Origin: Natribaculum breve
GTDB taxonomy: Archaea; Halobacteriota; Halobacteria; Halobacteriales; Natrialbaceae
Length of the DNA stretch: 64,000 nucleotides
Reading direction: 5' to 3'
Assembly (NCBI RefSeq): GCF_023008585.1
Contig: NZ_CP095390.1
Span: forward strand, 1,922,001 to 1,986,000
Positions 7,773 through 14,455 of the stretch are shown in pieces (positions within the stretch are counted from its first letter, which is position 1; every line of letters begins with the position of its first letter). The translations under genes and the position numbers were made by a program. Under the pieces are notes generated by a model that saw nothing but the letters and a program-made list of their open reading frames with translations, ran no database searches and was not told the DNA's origin.

Positions 7773-9535
7773 TGCCAACGGTCGACGTCGACCCCGACGA
7801 ACTGCGCGAGCTGACCGGCCACGAGGAGAAAAGCGACGACGAACTGATCGACGACCTGTTCGGGCTCGGCCTCGAGTTCGAGGGCCGAACCGAGGAGGGG
7901 ACGTTCGAACTCGAGTTCGCCCCCGACCGGCTCGACCGGCTCTCGGTGGAGGGGGTCGCCCGGTCGCTGCGTTACCAGTACGGCGACGCCCGCGGCGTCT
8001 CCGTGCCGTCGACGAATTCGCCGGAGTGGACGATCGAGGTCGACGAGTCGGTCCCCGACGAACGGCCGTACGTCACGGGTGCCGTGATTCGGGGCGTCGA
8101 CCTCGACGAGGACGCCCTGGACTCGCTCATCCAGCTACAGGAGAAACTGCACGCGACGATGGGCCGCCAGCGCGCGAAAGGGGCGATCGGGATCCACGAC
8201 CTGACGATGCTGAAGGGGCGCGATGCGCTACGCGCATCGGATCGGTCGAGTGGCGACGAGCCGCGAGACGGTCCCGCCACGGAGGGCGAGCCGACGATCC
8301 GGTACGTCGGCGTCGATCCCGACGGCGACCGGTTCGTCCCGCTCGATTCGGATCAGGAGATGACGCCGGCGGAGGTCTTAGAGAACCACCAGACCGGCGA
8401 GAAGTACGCCGATCTCGTGCGCGACTACGACCGCTATCCGGCGATCTACGACGACCTCGGGCTGTTCTCGTTCCCGCCGGTGATCAACGGCCGCCGGACC
8501 GAGGTGTCGACCGACTCCCGGGAGCTGTTCGTCGAGATGACCGGCACCGACCAGTGGACGATCGACAAGATGCTGAACGTCGTCTGCTACGCGCTGGCCG
8601 CCCGCGGGGCGACGATCGAGGAGGTGACGGTCGAGTATCCGGACGAGGAACTCGTCCGTCCCGACCTCTCGACGAAGACCAAGACCGTCTCTCACGACCG
8701 CGTCGAGACGATCCTCGGGATCGACCTCGACCCCGAGGAGGTGGTCGACCTCGCCGAGCGCGCTGGACTCGAGGCGACGGCCGGTGAGAACGAGGCAGGG
8801 GAGGTCGTCTACGAGGTGACGATCCCACCGTACCGCGTCGACGTCCTCCACGCCGTCGACGTGATCGACGACCTCGGACGTGCCTACGGCTTCAACGAAC
8901 TCGAGCCGAAGTACCCCGACGTGGGCACCGTCGGCGGCCGCCACGAACGCAGCCGCCTCGAGGACGCCGCCCGCAATCTCCTGGTCGGCCTCGGCTTCGA
9001 GGACCTGCTGAACTTCCACATGATCAGCGAGGCGGAGAACTACGAGCGCCTCGACCTCGAGGCGGGCGACGACGCCTACGGCGCGGGTGAACCGGCGACG
9101 ATCAAAGAGCCCTACAGCGAGGACTACACCATGCTCCGGACGTGGGTCCTCCCGTCGCTTCTGATGGTCCTCGAGAACAACACCCACCGGGCGTACCCGC
9201 AGAACCTCGCCGAGATCGGCTTCGCCGCCCACGTCGACGAGAGCGAGAACACGAAGGTCGCGGAACGCCGCAGCGTCGGGGCGGTTCTCGCCCACCACGA
9301 CGCCGCCTACGAGGACGCCAGGGCCAGCCTGCAGGCGCTCGCGCGGAACTTCGACGTCGACCTCGAGACGTCAGCGACGGACCACCCGACGTTCATCGAC
9401 GGCCGTACCGCTGCCGTCGTGATCGACGGCGAGGAGGTCGGCGTGATCGGCGAGGTCCACCCGAAGGTGCTCGTCGAACACGACCTCGAGGTGCCCGTCG
9501 CCGCGTTCGAGTTCGACCTCGAGGCGCTTCGCTGA
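7772..9535 (+). CDS. pheT: Phenylalanyl-tRNA synthetase beta subunit
   Basis: 587 residues, archaeal-length beta subunit. B3/B4-type editing region in the first half (GRQRAKGAIGIHDL) and B5 plus a catalytic-like fold in the second (ITIPPYRVDVLH-like segment VTIPPYRVDVLHAVDVIDDL; SEDYTMLRTWVLPSLL). Start ATG shares its A with the pheS TGA, so it is translationally coupled. Between MLKG and TIRYVGVDPDG there is an extra stretch of roughly 25 residues carrying a small DNA palindrome (8221-8239) that looks like an in-frame insertion. Confidence 0.96.
   Translation: MPTVDVDPDELRELTGHEEKSDDELIDDLFGLGLEFEGRTEEGTFELEFAPDRLDRLSVEGVARSLRYQYGDARGVSVPSTNSPEWTIEVDESVPDERPYVTGAVIRGVDLDEDALDSLIQLQEKLHATMGRQRAKGAIGIHDLTMLKGRDALRASDRSSGDEPRDGPATEGEPTIRYVGVDPDGDRFVPLDSDQEMTPAEVLENHQTGEKYADLVRDYDRYPAIYDDLGLFSFPPVINGRRTEVSTDSRELFVEMTGTDQWTIDKMLNVVCYALAARGATIEEVTVEYPDEELVRPDLSTKTKTVSHDRVETILGIDLDPEEVVDLAERAGLEATAGENEAGEVVYEVTIPPYRVDVLHAVDVIDDLGRAYGFNELEPKYPDVGTVGGRHERSRLEDAARNLLVGLGFEDLLNFHMISEAENYERLDLEAGDDAYGAGEPATIKEPYSEDYTMLRTWVLPSLLMVLENNTHRAYPQNLAEIGFAAHVDESENTKVAERRSVGAVLAHHDAAYEDARASLQALARNFDVDLETSATDHPTFIDGRTAAVVIDGEEVGVIGEVHPKVLVEHDLEVPVAAFEFDLEALR
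8221..8239. repeat. Short palindrome inside pheT (in-frame insertion)
   Basis: CGATGCGC-TAC-GCGCATCG: perfect 8-bp arms with a 3-nt loop. It lies in a low-complexity Arg/Ser/Asp/Gly stretch (about 8218-8287) that interrupts the conserved editing-domain segment. Likely a short palindromic element inserted in frame. Confidence 0.55.
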
Positions 9536-9607
9536 TCACGGACACTGCCCGTCTCTCGAGGATCCCACGCGGTTCGGCCGAGCGATAACGGAGTTCGTCG
9601 AATCGTT

Positions 9608-10195
9608 TTGACGTCCTCCGCACGGCTAACGCCGTGGGATTCCTCCGTGGGTATCACGGCCCGCAGACGCGGGCTCCACCCCGGCTGTGAACTTGCGGGT
9701 TCACTGACGCGCCTTCAGCCCTCACACGGAGGGTCGTGGTGGTCTTGGGTATCTGCTCGGCGTAGCCCTCCCGACGAGGGAGTGGCTCCCAGCGGCGTCC
9801 AGCGCACTGGGCAGTGGGCCGCGCCATCGGCCTGACCCTCGATTCCAACCACGAGTGAGGGTCGTCGAGTGGCATGCCAACCACACTGCTGGTTGGGCTG
9901 CGGAGGGTGTGTTTGTGTGTAGTCGTGTGAGACCTACTCGTAGCCATGGTGAGCGTGAGCGGGTTCCCCGCAGCAGCATGCCGCATGCCTCTGTCGAATA
10001 ACGTGGAGATTCGTTTTAAACCGTTCAGATTGCGTGGGTGATGCGGGGGAGTCGTGTCGCGTGGTTTGATTCATACTATCGGACGTAACTGTGTGAAGAT
10101 TCTCGCCACCCCGGGACGGCGAGAATCTTTCACGACTTACGTCCGGCAGTATCAGTAGTGACGGCTTCATCCCACGAGTAAACTCATGGGCTTTC
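9608..10195 (-). mobile_element. IS200/IS605-like non-autonomous relict (PATE-like)
   Basis: About 590 bp with no convincing protein gene. Read on the minus strand, the left end has a hairpin GCCCATGAGTTTACTCGTGG (10191-10172) after GAAA. The right end has hairpin CACGGCGTTAGCCGTG (9636-9621) followed by GGAGGACGTCAA, the usual look of haloarchaeal IS605-group ends. Near the right end are GTGAAC/GTTCAC and GCCCGC/GCGGGC hairpins, as in the omegaRNA region of TnpB elements. The size fits palindrome-associated elements (PATEs) described in Haloquadratum. A family-2 palindrome is nested at 10074-10154. No transposase remains. Confidence 0.6.
10074..10154. repeat. Long palindrome, family-2 arms with a distinct core
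   Basis: Outer arms TACTATCGGACGTAA (10074-10088) and TTACGTCCGGCAGTA (10137-10151) pair with two mismatches. The inner arms GATTCTCGCC (10098-10107) and GGCGAGAATC (10118-10127) are perfect. The right end reads GGCAGTATCA, as in the copy at 1868-1884. Confidence 0.7.
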
Positions 10196-10272
10196 GCCTG
10201 TATATCGTGTAACTGCGGTTCGCGGTGCGAAACGAGCGGAAGATACCTGGCGGTCGCCGGTAACAGGTCGAC

Positions 10273-10470
10273 TCAGAACTCGTGTTCTACATCCTCTTCG
10301 TCGGCTTTCTGGATGATGATCTTGCCATCCCGGACGCGGACGAAGACTTCGTCACCGATATCCATGCCCGCGACTGCGAGTTCGTCCTCGTGGAGATTGA
10401 GGTGAACGTTGTGATAGTTGCCGTCTTCGTCTTTCGCACCGCTTGGACTCAACTTCTTTTTCCGTACCAT
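10273..10470 (-). CDS. Small AbrB/SpoVT-like protein
   Basis: 65 residues. Basic start (MVRKKKLSPSGAK), then a beta-rich stretch (HNVHLNLHEDELAVAGMDIGDEVFVRVRDGKIIIQKAD) resembling a swapped-hairpin AbrB fold, with the GxxxGDEVxVxVxxxKIIIxK pattern typical of such proteins. Possibly a DNA-binding regulator. A TATA-like ACTTAAGTATAT lies about 30-40 nt upstream of the ATG. Strongly conserved-looking but without assigned role. Confidence 0.7.
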   Translation of the reverse strand: MVRKKKLSPSGAKDEDGNYHNVHLNLHEDELAVAGMDIGDEVFVRVRDGKIIIQKADEEDVEHEF

Positions 10471-10656
10471 CGCGGGATTCTACCACGAACTTCGCCGTAG
10501 GATATACTTAAGTGTTTTCTACGCCACGGCGAGTGACTTCACGTCACACAGGTCAGAGGAATTACGTCGAATCGAGCCGTGTCTCCCAGTGTTGCTGGAT
10601 GGTGGCGAGTCGAACGCACTTAAAGATACCGACGCTGGCGGTCGATTTTCGGGGAT

Positions 10657-10695
10657 ATCTTTATGTCTAACCCTGTGCTGGTTTGCCATGGAGGG
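10657..10695 (+). promoter_or_regulatory. Promoter and Shine-Dalgarno of the MC1 gene
   Basis: TATA-like ATCTTTATG (10657-10665), then GGAGGG (10690-10695) 8 nt before the ATG at 10704. Predicted transcription start near 10687 leaves a short 5' UTR with a strong Shine-Dalgarno, unusual among the mostly leaderless genes here and fitting an abundant chromatin protein. Confidence 0.55.
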
Positions 10696-10703
10696 TCAAA
10701 ACC

Positions 10704-11012
10704 ATGGTACGTGAAGATGGTAAACGGAACTTCGCACTGCGCAGCACGAGTGGTGAAGAGTCGAGCGTCTTCTCGGGGAACACCCCGAGACAGGCGGCAC
10801 TGAAGGCGGCTCGACGCCTCGAGCCCGCGCCGAGCGAAGACGACGCAGAGAAGACCGAACTCAGGCTCCGCGAGAAGGGGACCGACAAGGTTCACATCTA
10901 CGACGGCTGGGCCTGGGAGGAGACTGCACCGGACGACAAACCGGACTGGATGCCAGACGACATCACCGAGGCGAACGTCTCGAAGAAGGGTATCGAACAC
11001 CTCGACGAGTAG
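10704..11012 (+). CDS. Non-histone chromosomal protein MC1
   Basis: 102 residues. MC1 is a small archaeal DNA-bending chromatin protein. Recognisable segments: MVREDGKRNFALRSTSGEES, FSGNTPRQAALKAARRL, and LRLREKGTDKVHIYDGWAWE. Start ATG chosen by the adjacent Shine-Dalgarno and by the family N-terminus. The acidic C-terminal extension (about residues 76-102) is longer than in methanogen MC1, as often in haloarchaea. Confidence 0.9.
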   Translation: MVREDGKRNFALRSTSGEESSVFSGNTPRQAALKAARRLEPAPSEDDAEKTELRLREKGTDKVHIYDGWAWEETAPDDKPDWMPDDITEANVSKKGIEHLDE

Positions 11013-11135
11013 GTTGCGTTCACCGGTGCTTTTCTCGACGACGCGATCCGGACGGTCTCGAGCGGTGCCGATCGAGTGTGCACGATCTGCCACTCTCGAC
11101 GCGTTTTTGCCTCTCAACCAGTTACGGAGTGGTAC

Positions 11136-11942
11136 ATGACAGCAGTCACCCTCGGACCCGAGGGAACGTACTCCCACCGGGCGGCGCGGGCAGTGGCCGA
11201 CGAGATCGACTTTCGCCAGTCGGTCACCGCGATCGTCGACGCCGTCGCGAGCGACGAGTACGACCGTGGCGTCATCCCCGTCGAGAACAGCATCGAGGGG
11301 AGCGTCACCGAGAGCCTAGACGCCGTCGCCGAGTACGACGTCGCCGTCGTCCGCGAGATCGTGACGCCGATCAGACACGCGCTGCTCGCACAGGGGCCCG
11401 AGTTCGAGACGGTCGCCAGCCACTCGCAGGCGCTCGCACAGTGTCGGTCCTACCTCGAGTCCGAGTACCCCGAGGCCACGCTCGAGGCCGTCGCGAGTAC
11501 GGCACAGGGGGTCGAACGCGCCAGGGAGGATCCGACGGTGGCGGGGATCGGCCACCCGGACAACGCCGGCGACGGACTTCGCGTGCTCGCCGAGGACATC
11601 CAGGACCAGACCTCGAACGCGACCCGGTTTTTCGCGCTCGCACCGGCCGCCGAACGCTCCGAAGCCGGCGGGAAGACCTCGCTCGTCGTCTACCCCAACG
11701 CGAACTACCCCGGACTCTTGCTCGAGTTGCTCGTCCCCTTCGCCGACCGGGACATCAACCTCACGCGCGTCGAGTCGCGTCCGAGCGGCGCACGGCTGGG
11801 CGACTACGTCTTCCACATGGACGTCGCCGCGGGGCTCTACGAGGAGCGGACGCAGGCGGCGATCGCCGACCTCGAGGAGATCGCGGCGAACGGGTGGGTA
11901 CGTCGACTCGGTTCCTACGACACCGAACACGTCGTCGAGTAG
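11136..11942 (+). CDS. pheA: Prephenate dehydratase
   Basis: 268 residues. Converts prephenate to phenylpyruvate in phenylalanine synthesis. The catalytic domain starts VTLGPEGTYSHRAARA and includes PVENSIEGSVTESLD and TRFFAL (catalytic Thr-Arg-Phe). A C-terminal ACT domain follows (residues ~187-262) with the ESRPSG motif for Phe feedback binding. Start ATG (MTAVTLGPEG) chosen; TATA-like GCGTTTTTG lies ~30 nt upstream. No leader peptide is visible, unlike pheS. Confidence 0.95.
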   Translation: MTAVTLGPEGTYSHRAARAVADEIDFRQSVTAIVDAVASDEYDRGVIPVENSIEGSVTESLDAVAEYDVAVVREIVTPIRHALLAQGPEFETVASHSQALAQCRSYLESEYPEATLEAVASTAQGVERAREDPTVAGIGHPDNAGDGLRVLAEDIQDQTSNATRFFALAPAAERSEAGGKTSLVVYPNANYPGLLLELLVPFADRDINLTRVESRPSGARLGDYVFHMDVAAGLYEERTQAAIADLEEIAANGWVRRLGSYDTEHVVE

Positions 11943-11983
11943 CCGCCGCAAACGGTTTCCGTCGACCCCGGGTAGCGTCGACT

Positions 11984-12442
11984 ATGCCACGTTCCGAGGG
12001 AGAGCCCGCACCGACAGTGACCGCCCGAAACCAGGCCGGCGAGGAGGTGCGACTCACGTTCGACGAACCGACGGTGCTGTACTTCTATCCGCGAGACGCG
12101 ACGCCGGGGTGTACCACCGAGGCGCGCCAGTTCGACCGCGAACTCGAGACCTACCGCGACGCGGGCGTCGCCGTCTACGGCGTGTCGACCGACGACGTGG
12201 CGTCACACCGGGAGTTCTGCGACGCGGAGGGACTCGAGTTCGATCTGCTCGCCGATCCCGACGGGGACCTCGTCGAATCGTTCGACGTCGATCGCCGGGG
12301 CGACGCGGCCGCCAGGACGACGTTCGTCCTCGCAGACGGTGAGGTGCAGACCGTCTACGAGCGGGTCGATCCCGACGGCCACGCCCGCGAGGTGTTACTC
12401 GACGCCCTCGAGGACGGGCTGGTGTCGCTCCCCGAGGAGTGA
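11984..12442 (+). CDS. bcp: Peroxiredoxin, BCP type
   Basis: 152 residues. Thiol peroxidase of the PrxQ/BCP group. Peroxidatic Cys43 in YFYPRDATPGCTTEARQF. The resolving Cys five residues later found in many members is absent (Arg48 there), so it is probably a 1-Cys type or uses Cys near REFCDAEG. Ends with the catalytic-fold C-terminus LLDALEDGLVSLPEE. Its TGA stop is the first triplet of a long palindromic repeat. Confidence 0.93.
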   Translation: MPRSEGEPAPTVTARNQAGEEVRLTFDEPTVLYFYPRDATPGCTTEARQFDRELETYRDAGVAVYGVSTDDVASHREFCDAEGLEFDLLADPDGDLVESFDVDRRGDAAARTTFVLADGEVQTVYERVDPDGHAREVLLDALEDGLVSLPEE

Positions 12443-12523
12443 TACTGATGGCTGTGACTGGGTGCCGACGCGACCGCACGACGGGTCGCGGTTGCGGCGG
12501 TACAGACTCACAGCCATCGTTAC
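12440..12523. repeat. Long palindromic repeat, family 1, copy 1 (begins at bcp stop)
   Basis: Starts TGATACTGATGG at the bcp stop. Perfect 10-bp arms ATGGCTGTGA (12448-12457) and TCACAGCCAT (12508-12517), with inner arms CGCGACC (12469-12475) and GGTCGCG (12484-12490). Near-identical copies lie at 13,045, 22,199 and 44,459 (inverted). Confidence 0.85.
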
Positions 12524-12603
12524 GACGGCCGCTTTCCGCTCGAGTCGTTTTGTCGTCCATTTTCGGGCAGAATTTATCCCGGTCGACGGCGTACCCCCGA
12601 CGT

Positions 12604-13026
12604 ATGCGACGCAATCCGTTCGAGGAACTCGAGGAAGTGGTAGACCGCATCAGTCGCCAGGTCGAAGAAGGGATGACTCGCGGAACCGGCCTCCCGGTTC
12701 CGGGCGACGTCGACGTCGACGTCGCCGACGCGGACGACGAGTACGTCGTCACGGCCGACCTGCCGGGATACGACACCGACGACGTCGAACTGACGCTCTC
12801 GGAGGGGACGCTTCGACTCGAGGCGACCCGCGAGGAGGCCGACGAGTACGAAGGAGGGCGGTACATCCGTCGCGAGCGTACCCAGCGGTCGGTGAGCCGG
12901 CGGATCCGACTGCCGGAACCGGTCGACGAGGACGAGGTGTCGGCGTCGTACCAGAACGGCGTGTTGACCGTCCGACTGCCGAAGGAAGCCGGCGGCGAGG
13001 ACGCGACGCAGATCGACATCGACTGA
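12604..13026 (+). CDS. Small heat shock protein, Hsp20 family
   Basis: 140 residues. ATP-independent chaperone that holds unfolding proteins. Alpha-crystallin domain spans about 37-130 (DVDVDVADADDEYVVTADLP to NGVLTVRLPKEAGG), with the terminal GVLTVRLPK motif intact. N-terminus MRRNPFEELEEVVDRISRQV is typical of haloarchaeal Hsp20. TATA-like ATTTATCC (12572-12579) is ~28 nt upstream of the ATG, so leaderless. Sits between two family-1 palindromes. Confidence 0.93.
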   Translation: MRRNPFEELEEVVDRISRQVEEGMTRGTGLPVPGDVDVDVADADDEYVVTADLPGYDTDDVELTLSEGTLRLEATREEADEYEGGRYIRRERTQRSVSRRIRLPEPVDEDEVSASYQNGVLTVRLPKEAGGEDATQIDID

Positions 13027-13044
13027 CGACGACAGTGACGAGTC

Positions 13045-13125
13045 GTAGTGGTGGCTGTGACGGGTTGCCGACGCAACCGCACGACGGGTCGCGGTTGCGG
13101 CGGTACAGACTCACAGCTATCGTTC
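13045..13125. repeat. Long palindromic repeat, family 1, copy 2
   Basis: GGCTGTGA (13053-13060) and TCACAGCT (13111-13118) form the arms. The core ACGACGGGTCGCGGTTGCGG is identical to copy 1. It lies about 20 nt after the hsp20 stop. Confidence 0.8.
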
Positions 13126-13194
13126 TCAGTTCCGGGGCCTCCGTGATCCGTCCTGGGTTGTCCCGGTAACGACGTACAGCAGACGTTACGAGGC

Positions 13195-13299
13195 GGTCGG
13201 ACGACGGTCAGTGCCCGCTCGATCGCGTCTCACGGCTCGCCGCTGACGACCATTCGCGCGTGATCGACGGATGGCCTCGTCTGACGGTACGAAGATCAG
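13195..13299. repeat. Degenerate family-2 palindrome in the hsp20-DUF7344 gap
   Basis: GGTCGGACGACGGTCAGTG (13195-13213), then CTCGATCGCGTCTC, CGCCGCTGACGAC, CGCGTG and ATCGACGG, in the same order as the copy at 1774-1884. The right arm is decayed and ends GATCAG. Just upstream, GTAACG (13166-13171) and CGTTAC (13184-13189) form another short stem. The rest of the 360-bp gap holds only the AT-rich promoter of the next gene. Confidence 0.55.
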
Positions 13300-13385
13300 A
13301 CGATTCCACTCCCGAAATATAAATATTCATACACTAAAAGATTAGGGAGGGGTCTTATCTGACCGAACGTCGACGGGTCATTACC

Positions 13386-13763
13386 ATGAGTAGTGACACC
13401 GGGTCGACGGTCGACGTCGAAGAACCTCGCAAATCAGTCGTGCCAGAACTCCCCCGCCTCTTCGACGCCCTCTCCGACGCCCGCCGGTGTCTCGTCCTGG
13501 CGGCGTTGCGATCGACGGACGGACCGATCGCCGAAACGGAACTCGCAAGTCGCGTCCTCGAGTACGAACGGGAGACGTCGATCACACGGGGATGTAGCGA
13601 GCCCCGACAGGTGCACGTGACGCTTCGGCACCGACACCTGCCGAAACTCGAGGAGTACGGCGTCGTCGACTACGACGCCGAGACCGGCGTCGTCGACCGT
13701 GGAGCGGCATTCGAAGATGCCTGCGGCGTCCTCGAGAACGGACGTGCCGCACTCGAGGAGTGA
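13386..13763 (+). CDS. DUF7344-type winged-helix protein
   Basis: 125 residues. Predicted wHTH (about 22-95) with the family pattern LFDALSDARRCLVLAAL and VHVTLRHRHLPKLEEYGVVDYD. Such proteins are common haloarchaeal regulators of unknown targets. An AT-rich tract with AATATAAATATTCATACAC lies 45-70 nt upstream of the ATG. Convergent with a paralogue at 13849-14214 that shares the C-terminal HLPxLxxxGVVxYD motif. Confidence 0.8.
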   Translation: MSSDTGSTVDVEEPRKSVVPELPRLFDALSDARRCLVLAALRSTDGPIAETELASRVLEYERETSITRGCSEPRQVHVTLRHRHLPKLEEYGVVDYDAETGVVDRGAAFEDACGVLENGRAALEE

Positions 13764-13848
13764 CGACTGATCGACGGTTCGCAGACACGGTACGCGAGCC
13801 GATTCGCTCTCGAGACGAGTGAGATCGAACCCGGCGACCCCGGTTCTG

Positions 13849-14214
13849 TCACTGTTCTCGTTCGAGCGCCTCGAGCAGCGCCGTCAGGTCCGTCGAGCCG
13901 TCGTATCTGACGTCGGCACCGTGAGGGTCGTACGTGACGACGCCGGCGTCGGCCAGCGCCGGGAGGTGAACGTGGCGCAACGAGACGTAGAGCTGTCGGC
14001 GAGTGGTGGGTGGCCGGTCGCTGGCGACGCGTCGCTCGAGGAGGTGGTCGACCAGTTCGTCGACCGTCGTCGAATCGGTCGATCGCTGGCGGACGTACTC
14101 GACGACGGTGCGCCGCTCGGTCACGCGAAGGATCGAGAACGCCGTCTCGACGACGTCGTCCGCGCCTGGCCCGGGCGTCGGGAATCTGTCGTTCGTGTCG
14201 GAGGAATCTGGCAT
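13849..14214 (-). CDS. DUF7344-type winged-helix protein (paralogue)
   Basis: 121 residues. MPDSSDTNDR start, then FSILRVTERRTVVEYV, LYVSLRHVHLPALADAGVVT and YDPHGADVRY. Same fold and size as the convergent neighbour at 13386-13763, with 85 bp between stops. The ATG was chosen at 14214; the in-frame upstream extension crosses an AT-rich promoter region and is not plausible as protein. Function unknown, probably regulatory. Confidence 0.78.
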   Translation of the reverse strand: MPDSSDTNDRFPTPGPGADDVVETAFSILRVTERRTVVEYVRQRSTDSTTVDELVDHLLERRVASDRPPTTRRQLYVSLRHVHLPALADAGVVTYDPHGADVRYDGSTDLTALLEALEREQ

Positions 14215-14424
14215 GGATGTCACTGGGTGCAGTTGGGGAAAGCAGGTCGACGACAGACCGTCGTCGAACGTCGGAAACAATGCTGCCTGTACTGATACTT
14301 CGACAGGTAGCAACATAAATGTTCGTAATGGATTTTCATAACTTATAGAGAAGCAGGGGATAGATTCGAGATCGGATAGCGAACGGAGCGGCGATTTCAC
14401 AGTCCAGTCAGTCAATGTGGTAGT

Positions 14425-14432
14425 CCTTTTAC
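14425..14432 (+). promoter_or_regulatory. TATA box of leuS
   Basis: CCTTTTAC centred ~27 nt upstream of the leuS ATG, predicting a leaderless mRNA with no room for a leader peptide, in contrast to pheS and trpS. Confidence 0.55.
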
Positions 14433-14455
14433 CCCACCCCGAACTAGTGGTGGAC

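Noticed and set aside
9934..10170. 78-codon minus ORF inside the IS605 relict
   Set aside because: Crosses the nested palindrome, no domain, no transposase or TnpB motifs.
9608..10200. RNase P RNA or SRP RNA
   Set aside because: The region is rich in hairpins and of a fitting size, but the conserved RNase P core (GGAAAGUCC-like) and the SRP GGAAGG/GCAGCC loops are absent.
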